Made by a program: the position numbers and the translations under genes. The notes below the pieces were generated by a model. That model worked only from the letters and a program-made list of their open reading frames with translations. It was not told where the DNA came from and made no database searches. From Methyloceanibacter sp. (GTDB lineage: Bacteria; Pseudomonadota; Alphaproteobacteria; Rhizobiales; Methyloligellaceae), in NCBI GenBank assembly GCA_016649675.1, contig JAENXG010000009.1, positions 1-25,736 on the forward strand: a stretch of DNA of 25,736 nucleotides. The letters are read 5' to 3'. Positions 14,947 through 22,627 of the stretch are shown piece by piece (within the stretch, counting starts at the first letter, position 1; every line of letters begins with the position of its first letter).

Positions 14947-15574
14947 GGGCCCTGATTATCTCCGCGACGGCGCCGCCATCTATGAGCGCTCCTTCGCCAT
15001 CATCCGCGCCGAGGCCGATTTGTCGCGCTTTTCGGCCGAAGAAGCCGACATCGCCGTGCGCATGATCCATGCCTGCGGGCAGGTCGGCGCCGCCGAGATG
15101 ATCGCATTCGGTCCCGGCCTCGTCGCTGCCGCCCGCGGGGCGCTTAAGCGCGGGGCGCCTATCCTGTGCGATGCCGAGATGGTGGCGCACGGTATCACCC
15201 GCGCGCGGCTTCCCGCCAAGAACGAGGTGGTGTGCACCTTGCGCGATCAGCGCGTTCCCGCGCTCGCCGCCAAGCTCGGCACCACCCGCTCCGCCGCCGC
15301 GCTCGAGCTTTGGCGCGAGCGGCTCGCTGGCAGCCTCGTGGCCATCGGCAACGCGCCGACCGCGCTCTTCCGCCTGCTCGAATTGCTGGAGGAAGGCGCC
15401 CCTCGTCCCGCCGCCATCATCGGCGTGCCCGTAGGCTTCGTGGGCGCCGCGGAATCCAAGGAGGCGCTTGCCGCTAACCCCTATGGCGTGCCCTATCTCA
15501 TCGTGCGCGGGCGGATGGGCGGAAGCGCCATGACAGCAGCCGCCGTCAACGCGCTCGCGAAGGAGGGGCTATGA
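14939..15574 (+). CDS. cobH: precorrin-8X methylmutase (CobH)
   Basis: CobH moves the C11 methyl group to C12 of precorrin-8x to give hydrogenobyrinic acid. The 211-residue product matches the CobH/CbiC family throughout: YLRDGAAIYERSFAIIRAE near the start, the catalytic histidine His44 in RMIHACGQVGAAEM, ILCDAEMVAHGIT, AIGNAPTALFRLLEL, and the C-terminal GRMGGSAMTAAAVNAL segment. The length is normal. ATG 14939 lies inside the end of cobG, with GAGG 6 bases before it. The stop overlaps cobI as ATGA, so it sits within a tightly coupled operon. Confidence 0.95.
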   Translation: MLKGPDYLRDGAAIYERSFAIIRAEADLSRFSAEEADIAVRMIHACGQVGAAEMIAFGPGLVAAARGALKRGAPILCDAEMVAHGITRARLPAKNEVVCTLRDQRVPALAAKLGTTRSAAALELWRERLAGSLVAIGNAPTALFRLLELLEEGAPRPAAIIGVPVGFVGAAESKEALAANPYGVPYLIVRGRMGGSAMTAAAVNALAKEGL

Positions 15575-16296
15575 GCGGCCGTCTCATCGGCGTCGGCGTT
15601 GGCCCGGGCGATCCCGGGCTGCTCACGCTGAACGCCATCGCGGCGCTCGGCGAAGCCGATGTCGTCGCCCATTTCGCCAAGGCGGGAAATGCCAGCAACG
15701 CGTGGACCATCGCCGCCTCGCATATCAAGCAAGGCGTCGAGGAGCTGCCTCTGCTCTATCCGGTGACGACGGAGATCCCGAAAGAGGACGCGGCCTATCG
15801 CGAGGCCATCAGCAAATTCTATGACAGCTCCGCGGCGTCGATCGCGTCCCATCTCGACGAAGGCCGCGTGGTAGCCGTGATCGCCGAGGGCGATCCCCTG
15901 TTCTACGGCTCCTACATGCATCTCCATGTGCGGCTCGCCTCCCGCTATCCGACCGAAATCATTGCCGGGGTGACCGGCATGTCGGGCTGCTGGTCGGCCA
16001 TCGGGGAGCCGATCGCGCAAGGCGATGACGTGTTCACGGTGCTGCCGGGCACGCTTCCCGAATATGAGCTCGAGCGGCGCCTCGCCGACGCCGACGCGGC
16101 CATCGTGATGAAGATCGGGCGCCATCTCGCCAAGGTGCGCCGTGCGCTCGACCGCGCCGGACGGCTCGACCGCGCCATCTATGTGGAGCGCGGCACCATG
16201 GCCAATGCCGCAATGATGAAGCTCACCGACAAGCTCGACACTGACGCGCCCTATTTCGCCATGGTGCTGGTGCCGGGCTGGGAGGGGCGGCCGTGA
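15571..16296 (+). CDS. cobI: precorrin-2 C20-methyltransferase (CobI)
   Basis: CobI uses S-adenosylmethionine to methylate C20 of precorrin-2, giving precorrin-3A, the first dedicated corrin step. The 241-residue tetrapyrrole methylase has the N-terminal GVGVGPGDPGLLTLNA loop, the ISKFYDSSAASIASHL region typical of the C20 enzyme, the second SAM-binding motif IAEGDPLFYGSYMH, and IIAGVTGMSGCWS. It starts with ATG 15571 in a four-base overlap with the cobH stop and ends in a GTGA overlap with cobJ. The precorrin-2-producing CobA is not in the window. Confidence 0.94.
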   Translation: MSGRLIGVGVGPGDPGLLTLNAIAALGEADVVAHFAKAGNASNAWTIAASHIKQGVEELPLLYPVTTEIPKEDAAYREAISKFYDSSAASIASHLDEGRVVAVIAEGDPLFYGSYMHLHVRLASRYPTEIIAGVTGMSGCWSAIGEPIAQGDDVFTVLPGTLPEYELERRLADADAAIVMKIGRHLAKVRRALDRAGRLDRAIYVERGTMANAAMMKLTDKLDTDAPYFAMVLVPGWEGRP

Positions 16297-17057
16297 GCGG
16301 GCGCCTCATGGTCATCGGCCTTGGCCCCGGCGACGACCGCTATCTCACGCGGGAGGCGCTTGCCGCGCTTGAAGCGGCCGATGCGCTTTACGGTTATGGG
16401 CCCTATCTCGACCGCGTTCCGGCGAGGGAATGCCAATCGCGGCACCCCTCAGGTAATCGGGAGGAAGGCGCACGCGCCGACGCGGCCCTTCGCCATGTGG
16501 CGGACGGCGCCAATGTTTCCGTCGTGTCGGGCGGCGATCCCGGTGTGTTCGCCATGGCGGCGGCGCTGTGCGAAAAGATCGAGACTGGCCCCGAGGCCTG
16601 GCGCGCGCTCGACATCCTCATCATCCCGGGAATCACCGCCATGCTCGCGGTCGCCGCCCGGGCCGGCGCGCCCTTAGGCCACGATTTCTGCGCGCTCTCG
16701 CTCTCCGACAATCTGAAACCGTGGGAGCTGATCGAGCGGCGTCTCGATGCGGCCGCAAGCGCTGGTTTCGTGATCGCGCTCTACAATCCGATCTCGCGCG
16801 CGCGGCCCTGGCAGCTCGCCACCGCCTTTGAGCGCCTTGGCCGCTATCTACCCGCCTCGACCCCGGTCATCTTCGGCCATGCGGTGGGGCGGCCCGGCGA
16901 GAAGATGATTGTGACGACGCTCGATAAAGCGGGCGACACCACGGCCGACATGGCGACGCTCATCATAGTCGGATCGAGCGAGACGCGGGTGATCGCGCGG
17001 CCAGGCCGCGCGCCCCTCGTCTACACGCCGCGCTCCGTAGAGGACGCGATGGCATGA
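16293..17057 (+). CDS. cobJ: precorrin-3B C17-methyltransferase (CobJ)
   Basis: CobJ methylates C17 of precorrin-3B and drives ring contraction, giving precorrin-4. The 254-residue tetrapyrrole methylase shows VIGLGPGDDRYLTREAL, LYGYGPYLDRVP, VVSGGDPGVFAMAAAL, IIPGITAMLAVAARAGAP and ISLSDNLKPWE-like text (here LSLSDNLKPWELIERR), all in family order. It starts with GTG 16293 overlapping the cobI stop. Its last 37 bases overlap the end of convergent cobK on the other strand, so the C-terminal codons of both genes are mutually constrained. Confidence 0.94.
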   Translation: MSGRLMVIGLGPGDDRYLTREALAALEAADALYGYGPYLDRVPARECQSRHPSGNREEGARADAALRHVADGANVSVVSGGDPGVFAMAAALCEKIETGPEAWRALDILIIPGITAMLAVAARAGAPLGHDFCALSLSDNLKPWELIERRLDAAASAGFVIALYNPISRARPWQLATAFERLGRYLPASTPVIFGHAVGRPGEKMIVTTLDKAGDTTADMATLIIVGSSETRVIARPGRAPLVYTPRSVEDAMA

Positions 17058-17782
17058 TCGAGCCACGCCAGCACCTCCTCTACTGTCTCGACCGAAGCGA
17101 CCTCCGGCAGTTCCGGGCGCTTCAGCATGACCACGGGGAGATGAAGCGCTCGCGAAGCTGCGATCTTGCTGTAGGTCGCTTCGCCGCCGCTGTTCTTGGC
17201 TACCACCGCATCGATGCGGTGGCGCTTGAGCAGTGCGTGGTCCCCGGCCTCGCTGAAGGGGCCACGCGCGGTGATATAGATCGCGTGGGGGACGGCAAGC
17301 GGCGGATCCACCGGATCGACGCTGCGCACGAGATAGACATGCTGGGGCGCGGCGGTGAAGGGCTGAATTTCTTTTCGCCCAAGCGCCAGAAAGACGCGCC
17401 GCGGCGCCTCGCCGAGAGCCTTCACCGCATCTTCGATGGTGGCAACCTCGATCCAATCATCGCCCTCGACCGGGCTCCAGGGCGGGCGCCGGAGCCCGAG
17501 CAACAAGATGCCGGCCTCCTCGGCGGCGCTGGCCGCATTGGCAGAGATGATCCCGGCGTAAGGGTGCGTCACATCGATCAGCGCATCGATCCCCTCATTG
17601 CGCAGATAGTGGGCCAAGCCTGTGGCGCCACCGAAGCCGCCGATCCTGACCGGAACGGGCTGCGGCAACGGCTGCGCCGTGCGGCCGGCGAGCGACAGGG
17701 TCACGCAAAATTCGTTGCGCTCGGCGAGCGCCCCGGCAAGGAGCCTGGCCTCGACCGTGCCGCCAAGGATAAGGATGCGCAT
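17021..17782 (-). CDS. cobK: precorrin-6A reductase (CobK)
   Basis: CobK reduces precorrin-6A to precorrin-6B with NADPH. The 253-residue product has the N-terminal ILILGGTVEARLLAGAL nucleotide-binding segment, VRIGGFGGATGLAHYLR, the DVTHPYAGIISANA motif characteristic of the family, RRVFLALGRKEIQPF, YITARGPF, and VVAKNSGGEATYSKI in a C-terminal substrate-binding half. I choose ATG 17782; a longer reading to 17971 would cover cobL and lacks family similarity. It lies on the opposite strand to its operon neighbours: its ATG is one base from the divergent cobL ATG (CATAATG), and its end overlaps cobJ by 37 bases. No clear ribosome site is visible. Confidence 0.94.
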   Translation of the reverse strand: MRILILGGTVEARLLAGALAERNEFCVTLSLAGRTAQPLPQPVPVRIGGFGGATGLAHYLRNEGIDALIDVTHPYAGIISANAASAAEEAGILLLGLRRPPWSPVEGDDWIEVATIEDAVKALGEAPRRVFLALGRKEIQPFTAAPQHVYLVRSVDPVDPPLAVPHAIYITARGPFSEAGDHALLKRHRIDAVVAKNSGGEATYSKIAASRALHLPVVMLKRPELPEVASVETVEEVLAWLDHAIASSTERGV

Positions 17783-17783
17783 A

Positions 17784-19028
17784 ATGCGCGCTGAGCCGAT
17801 CATGAGGGAGACTGCCCCACCGAAACGCTGGCTGTCCATTGTCGGCATCGGCGAGGACGGCGTCGAGGGCTTAAGCCCCATCGCCCGCGGGCTGGTCTCA
17901 AGCGCCGATGTCGTGTTCGGCGGCGAGCGCCATCTCAATCTCGCAGCGCCGTTGATCCGCGGGCGCGCCACGCCCTGGCCGAGCCCCTTCTCGCGCGCGG
18001 TGGGCGAAGTGCTTGCGGAGCGCGGGCGGCAGGTCTGCGTGCTCGCCTCGGGCGACCCGTTCTTCTATGGCGTGGGCTCGGTGCTCGCCAACCACGTGGC
18101 GCCGGAGGAGACGGTCGTGGTGCCGGCGCCGTCGGCCTTCAGCCTCGCCGCGGCGCGGCTCGGCTGGACGCTGCCTGATATCGCGCTGGTCTCGCTGCAC
18201 GGGCGCGAGATTGACCGCATCCGCCCGCATCTCCATCCAGGCGCCCGCGTGCTCGCGCTGACCTCCGACAGTGCGGGACCAGCCGCGCTCGCGCGCCTCT
18301 TGGCGGAGGCAGGCTTCGGCGCTTCGCCGCTCACCGTGCTCGAGGCACTTGGGGGAGCCCACGAGCGCGTGCGCATAACGACCGCCGTGAACTTCGACTT
18401 GGCCAACGTCGCGCAACTCAATACCGTCGCCATCGAGGTGGTCGCGGCGACAGACGCGCGCGTGATCGCCTATGCCTCGGGCTTGGCGGACGCGCTGTTC
18501 GAGCATGACGGCCAGATCACCAAGCGCGAGATCCGCGCCGTGACGCTCTCCTCGCTCGCGCCCCTCAGGGGTCAGCTCTTGTGGGATATCGGCGCGGGCT
18601 CGGGCTCGGTCGCCGTCGAATGGATGCTGGCCGATCCCTCCATGCGCGCCATCGCCATCGAAGCTCGCCCGGACCGCGCCGCCCGCATCCGCCGCAATGC
18701 CACTTGCTTCGGCGTGCCGGGCCTCGAAGTGGTCGAGGGACAGGCGCCGCATGTCCTCGCAGGCCTCGCGCCGCCGGACGCGATCTTTGTCGGTGGCGGG
18801 GCGAGCGATGAGGGCGTGCTCGATGCCGCCATCACAGCGCTGCGCTCAGGAGGCCGCCTCGTCGTCAACGCCGTGACGCTTGAGACCGAGGCCGAGCTGA
18901 TCGCGCGCCATGCGGCCCTTGGCGGGGAGCTGATCCGGATTGCGGTGTCACGCGCGGCTCGGGTTGGTAGCAAGACCGGGTGGCGTCCGGCGATGCCGGT
19001 GACGCAATGGCTCTGGGTGAAGCCGTGA
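17784..19028 (+). CDS. cobL: precorrin-6Y C5,15-methyltransferase, decarboxylating (CobL)
   Basis: CobL methylates C5 and C15 of precorrin-6B and decarboxylates the C12 acetate, giving precorrin-8x. The 414-residue protein is the usual fusion of a CbiE-like N-terminal methylase (WLSIVGIGEDGVEGLSP; LASGDPFFYGVGSVL) and a CbiT-like C-terminal Rossmann methylase with the SAM motif WDIGAGSGSVAVEWML near residues 268-283, followed by FVGGGASDEGVL. ATG 17784 has AAGGA 8 bases upstream and is preferred over ATG 17802. A reading from 17622 would cover cobK. The end overlaps cobE. Confidence 0.95.
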   Translation: MRAEPIMRETAPPKRWLSIVGIGEDGVEGLSPIARGLVSSADVVFGGERHLNLAAPLIRGRATPWPSPFSRAVGEVLAERGRQVCVLASGDPFFYGVGSVLANHVAPEETVVVPAPSAFSLAAARLGWTLPDIALVSLHGREIDRIRPHLHPGARVLALTSDSAGPAALARLLAEAGFGASPLTVLEALGGAHERVRITTAVNFDLANVAQLNTVAIEVVAATDARVIAYASGLADALFEHDGQITKREIRAVTLSSLAPLRGQLLWDIGAGSGSVAVEWMLADPSMRAIAIEARPDRAARIRRNATCFGVPGLEVVEGQAPHVLAGLAPPDAIFVGGGASDEGVLDAAITALRSGGRLVVNAVTLETEAELIARHAALGGELIRIAVSRAARVGSKTGWRPAMPVTQWLWVKP

Positions 19029-19411
19029 TCGTGGCAGGCATCGGCTGCCGCAAAGGCGCAACGGCTGAGGAGGTCGGGGCCGCGATCGAGGCGGCGCTGA
19101 CCCAAACCGGGTGCGCGCCGGAAACGCTCAGCCTCATTGCCACCTCGGATGGAAAGGGCGGGGAGCCCGGGATCGTGGCGGCTGCATTGGCGCGCTGCGT
19201 GCCCCTCGTGCTCGTGGGACCGGCCGATCTCGAAGCGGCGGGAACGCGCACCCAATCCTCCTCCCCGCGCGTCCTGGCGCTGACCGGCGTGCCTTCCGTC
19301 GCCGAAGCCGCGGCGCTCGCGGCCGGAGGCCTTAAGGCAAGACTGCTCCTCCCGCGCATCGTGGTCGGGCCTGTCACCTGCGCGCTTGCCGCCACGGACA
19401 AGACGCCGTGA
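19025..19411 (+). CDS. cobE: CobE (CbiG C-terminal-domain-like) cobalamin biosynthesis protein
   Basis: This protein of about 128 residues matches the CobE/CbiG C-terminal family: VAGIGCRKGATAEEVGAAIE at the start, LIATSDGKGGEPGIVAAA, and RLLLPRIVVGPVTCALA at the end. Its role in the aerobic pathway is not settled. In the anaerobic pathway the related CbiG opens the lactone ring before CbiD acts. I choose GTG 19025, which overlaps the cobL stop as GTGA, as seen at cobJ and cobM. ATG 19007 would add six residues and is possible. The stop again overlaps the cobM GTG. Confidence 0.85.
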   Translation: MIVAGIGCRKGATAEEVGAAIEAALTQTGCAPETLSLIATSDGKGGEPGIVAAALARCVPLVLVGPADLEAAGTRTQSSSPRVLALTGVPSVAEAAALAAGGLKARLLLPRIVVGPVTCALAATDKTP

Positions 19412-20169
19412 CCGTGCACTTCATCGGCGCGGGGCCAGGTGCTGCCGATCTCATCACGGTCCGCGGGCGCGACCTCATCGCCCGCTGCCTGGTCTGCCTC
19501 TATGCCGGGTCGATCATCCCTCCCGCGCTGCTCGCTTATTGTCCTCAAGGCGCGCGCATCGTCGACACCGCGTCGCTGTCTCTCGAGGAAATCGAGGCCG
19601 AGCTCGTGACTGCGCACGCAGCGGGCCACGACGTGGTGCGGCTCCAGTCAGGCGATCTTTCTGTCTTCAGCGCGCTTGCCGAGCAGCTCCGCAGGCTCGA
19701 TAGACACGGCATTCCTTACACACTGACCCCCGGCGTGCCCGCCTTTGCCGCCGCGGCGGCAGCCATCGGGCGCGAGCTGACCGTGCCGGAAGTGGCGCAG
19801 AGCGTCGTGCTCACCCGCATTTCCGGCCGCGCCTCACGCATGCCGGAAGGCGAGACGCTCGCAGCCTTCGCCGCGACCGGCGCCACGCTTGCCATCCATC
19901 TCGCGGTCCATGCCATCGACAGGATCGTCGCGGAGCTGGTCCCGTTCTATGGCGCTGATTGTCCGGTCGCCGTGGTGGCGCAGGCAAGCTGGCCCGAGGA
20001 GCGGATCGTGCGCGGCACGCTCGCCGATATCAGCGGCAAGCTCGCCGCCGATCCTATTGAGCGCACGGCGGTGATCCTGGTCGGCCGCGCTCTCGCGGCA
20101 GAGGATTTCCGCGAGAGCGCGCTTTATGACGCCGACTATCGCCGCCGCTTCCGCGGAGGTGCCGCGTGA
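19408..20169 (+). CDS. cobM: precorrin-4 C11-methyltransferase (CobM)
   Basis: CobM methylates C11 of precorrin-4, giving precorrin-5. The 253-residue tetrapyrrole methylase has HFIGAGPGAADLITVRG at the N-terminus, the CLYAGSIIPPALLAYCP block that is diagnostic of C11 enzymes, VRLQSGDLSVFSALAEQ, and TPGVPAFAAAAAAIG. The order and length are normal. It starts with GTG 19408 overlapping the cobE stop. The last 34 bases overlap the end of cbiD on the opposite strand. It is the last gene of the rightward cobL-cobE-cobM group. Confidence 0.95.
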   Translation: MTVHFIGAGPGAADLITVRGRDLIARCLVCLYAGSIIPPALLAYCPQGARIVDTASLSLEEIEAELVTAHAAGHDVVRLQSGDLSVFSALAEQLRRLDRHGIPYTLTPGVPAFAAAAAAIGRELTVPEVAQSVVLTRISGRASRMPEGETLAAFAATGATLAIHLAVHAIDRIVAELVPFYGADCPVAVVAQASWPEERIVRGTLADISGKLAADPIERTAVILVGRALAAEDFRESALYDADYRRRFRGGAA

Positions 20170-21260
20170 GCCGCCTGAAACGGCGCGCGGCCTACGAGCC
20201 GGCCGTCGCGGTCGAACACCGCGATCTCCACTTCGATCTTATTCCCCGCCACGACCCGGGCCGCCGTCTCCCAGGCGGCACGCGCCACGGCATCGCCGAG
20301 GGCGACGCCCTCTTCTTCGGCATGAGCGAAGGCTTCCGCGGCGGTGTTGCAAGCGAGGATGCGCTCGCTCAACGCAGGCGAGCCGCCTTCCCCCTCGGCA
20401 AGCTTGGCGAGGACGCCGAGATCGACCGAGCCTCGCCGCGAATGGAGATCGAGCAGGCCTTGGGCGAGCTTGGTCATCTTGCCGACGCCGCCAGCGATGG
20501 TGACGCGCGGCACGGGATGGCTGCGTACATATTTGAGCATGCCGCCGACGAAGTCGCCCATGTCGATCAGCGCCGTGTCGGGCAGGTGGTGCAGCTTCTT
20601 CACCGCCGCTTCGGAGGCGGCCCCTGTAGCACCGGCGATGTGGGCGATCCCCGCCGCCCGCGCCACGGCGATGCCGCTATGGATGGAATGGATCCAGGCC
20701 GAGCAGGAATAGGGCACGACGATTCCGGTGGTGCCGAGGATCGACAGGCCGCCGACGATGCCGAGGCGCCCGTTGAGCGTCTTGGCGGCAAGGGCCTCGC
20801 CGCCCGGAATGGCGATCTCCACCTCGACATCGCCGGCGTCGCCATTCGCCGCCGCGACCTCTTCAATCGCCGCACGCAGCATTTGCCGCGGCACCGGGTT
20901 GATGGCCGGCTCGCCGGGGGGGAGGGGGAGGCCGGCGCGGGTGACCGTGCCAACCCCTTCGCCGGCCAGGAAGCTGACGCCGCTTCCCGGGGCGCCCCGT
21001 CGCACGGTGGCGAGGATCAAGGCCCCATGGGTGACATCGGGGTCGTCGCCGGCATCCTTGACCACGCCGGCAGTCGCCGAGCCGTCGCCCAGCGCCGTGG
21101 TGGCAAGGGCGAAGGCGGGGCGGCCGCCGCGCGGCAAGCTCACCTCCACGGGGTCGGGGAACTCCCCCGTCAGCAGCGCCGTGTAGGCAGCCTTGGCGGA
21201 AGCTGTGGCGCAGGTGCCGGTGGTCCAGCCCCGGCGGAGCGGGCGATCATTCGGCTTCAT
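20136..21260 (-). CDS. cbiD: CbiD, C1-methyltransferase (precorrin-5B type)
   Basis: CbiD is the C1-methyltransferase known from the anaerobic pathway, where it acts on cobalt-precorrin-5B. Here it sits in an aerobic cluster that lacks CobF, and it presumably carries out the C1-methylation in its place. The 374-residue product shows the family signatures: LRRGWTTGTCATASAKAAY at the N-terminus, VVKDAGDDPDVTHGA, the GVGTVTRAGLPLPPGEPAINPVPR region, LGIVGGLSILGTTGIV, and SIHSGIAVARA. I choose ATG 21260, with AGGGG a few bases upstream, over an extension to 21296. It diverges from cobB across 53 bases, and its end overlaps convergent cobM by 34 bases. Confidence 0.95.
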   Translation of the reverse strand: MKPNDRPLRRGWTTGTCATASAKAAYTALLTGEFPDPVEVSLPRGGRPAFALATTALGDGSATAGVVKDAGDDPDVTHGALILATVRRGAPGSGVSFLAGEGVGTVTRAGLPLPPGEPAINPVPRQMLRAAIEEVAAANGDAGDVEVEIAIPGGEALAAKTLNGRLGIVGGLSILGTTGIVVPYSCSAWIHSIHSGIAVARAAGIAHIAGATGAASEAAVKKLHHLPDTALIDMGDFVGGMLKYVRSHPVPRVTIAGGVGKMTKLAQGLLDLHSRRGSVDLGVLAKLAEGEGGSPALSERILACNTAAEAFAHAEEEGVALGDAVARAAWETAARVVAGNKIEVEIAVFDRDGRLVGRAPFQAAHAAPPRKRRR

Positions 21261-21313
21261 GCCCCTGCCTATAGTCCGCCCGGAGGTCGCCGTCACGGCA
21301 GGAGGAGAGCGCC

Positions 21314-22627
21314 ATGACGGCGGGGGCCCTCATCGTCGCGGCTCCCCGCTCGGGCGCGGGCAAGACCACGGTGACCCTCGGCCTGCTGGCCGCACTGCGG
21401 AGGCGCGGGGTTGATGTGCAGGCGGCCAAGGCCGGCCCCGATTATATCGATCCCGCCTTCCATGAAGCGGCGACCGGGAGAGCGAGCTTCAATCTCGACA
21501 GCTGGGCCATGCCGCCGTCTTTGCTTGATGCGCTTGTGGGCGAGGCCGCCGCGCGCGCCGATATCCTCGTCATCGAGGGCACCATGGGCCTGTTCGACGG
21601 CATTCCCACGACGCCCCGCCGGAGCGGCGCAACCGCGGACCTCGCCGCCCGCTTCCGCCTGCCCGTGCTACTCGTCGTCGATGTCGCGGGACAGGCGCAA
21701 TCGGCAGCCGCGGTCGTGCGGGGTTTCGCCGCCCATGACCCGGAGGTGAAGATCGGCGGGATCGTGCTCAACCGCGTCGGCAGCGAGCGGCATCGGGGCC
21801 TCGTGGCCGACGCCGTCACAGGCCTCGGTGTCCCGATTCTCGGCTCCTTGCTGCGCGACGAGACACTTGCTTTGCCCGAGCGGCATCTCGGGCTCGTCCA
21901 GGCCGGCGAGCACAGCGACCTCGAGGCGCGGCTCGACCGCCTTGCGGACATGGCGGAGCGCCACCTCGATCTCGACGGCATCCAGCAACTCGCCGTGCCG
22001 CCTCAATTCGCGTCCGCTCCGCCTGAGCCGGCGATGAACCCCCCGGGCATGCGCATCGCTCTGGCTCAAGATGCCGCTTTCAGCTTCGTCTACCCGCATC
22101 TCCTCGAGGGATGGCGGAAGGCCGGCGCGGCGATCGCGACTTTCTCGCCGCTCGCCGACGAGATGCCCCCTGAGGATTGCGACAGCTGCTGGCTTCCTGG
22201 AGGATATCCAGAGCTCCATGCCGGACGGCTCGCTACCGCAAGCCGCTTTCGCGACGGCCTTACCCGCTTTGCCGCGACACGGCCGGTGCATGGGGAGTGC
22301 GGCGGCTACATGGTGCTTGGGCAGCGCCTCGTGGACGCGGATGGCGCGAGCCACACCATGACCGGGCTGCTCGGCCACGCCACGAGCTTCGCGCAGCGGA
22401 AACTCCATCTCGGCTATCGCGAGGCGCGACTTCTCTCCGACAGCCCGATCGGACCAGCGGGCTCTCTCGTTCGCGGGCACGAGTTTCACTATGCGGCTTT
22501 GATCGCAAATGGGGACGATCAACCTTTCGCCGAGCTTGCCGACGGGCAGGGCCAGACGCTCGGCATGTCAGGCGGACGGCGCGGCCATGTCACCGGCGCC
22601 TTCTTCCACGCCATCGCTGCCGCCTAA
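21314..22627 (+). CDS. cobB: cobyrinic/hydrogenobyrinic acid a,c-diamide synthase (CobB)
   Basis: CobB amidates the a and c side chains of hydrogenobyrinic acid, using glutamine and ATP, making the substrate of the CobN-containing chelatase. The 437-residue product has the P-loop APRSGAGKTTVTLGLLAAL at residues 9-27, KAGPDYIDPAFH, VIEGTMGLFDG, and a C-terminal class I glutaminase domain with the nucleophile Cys329 in GECGGYMVLG and a His in GAFFHAI. The length is standard. ATG 21314 has a strong GGAGGAGA ribosome site. It diverges from cbiD across 53 bases, which must hold both promoters; I see no confident -35/-10 there. The stop overlaps the convergent cobT stop by 4 bases. Confidence 0.95.
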   Translation: MTAGALIVAAPRSGAGKTTVTLGLLAALRRRGVDVQAAKAGPDYIDPAFHEAATGRASFNLDSWAMPPSLLDALVGEAAARADILVIEGTMGLFDGIPTTPRRSGATADLAARFRLPVLLVVDVAGQAQSAAAVVRGFAAHDPEVKIGGIVLNRVGSERHRGLVADAVTGLGVPILGSLLRDETLALPERHLGLVQAGEHSDLEARLDRLADMAERHLDLDGIQQLAVPPQFASAPPEPAMNPPGMRIALAQDAAFSFVYPHLLEGWRKAGAAIATFSPLADEMPPEDCDSCWLPGGYPELHAGRLATASRFRDGLTRFAATRPVHGECGGYMVLGQRLVDADGASHTMTGLLGHATSFAQRKLHLGYREARLLSDSPIGPAGSLVRGHEFHYAALIANGDDQPFAELADGQGQTLGMSGGRRGHVTGAFFHAIAAA

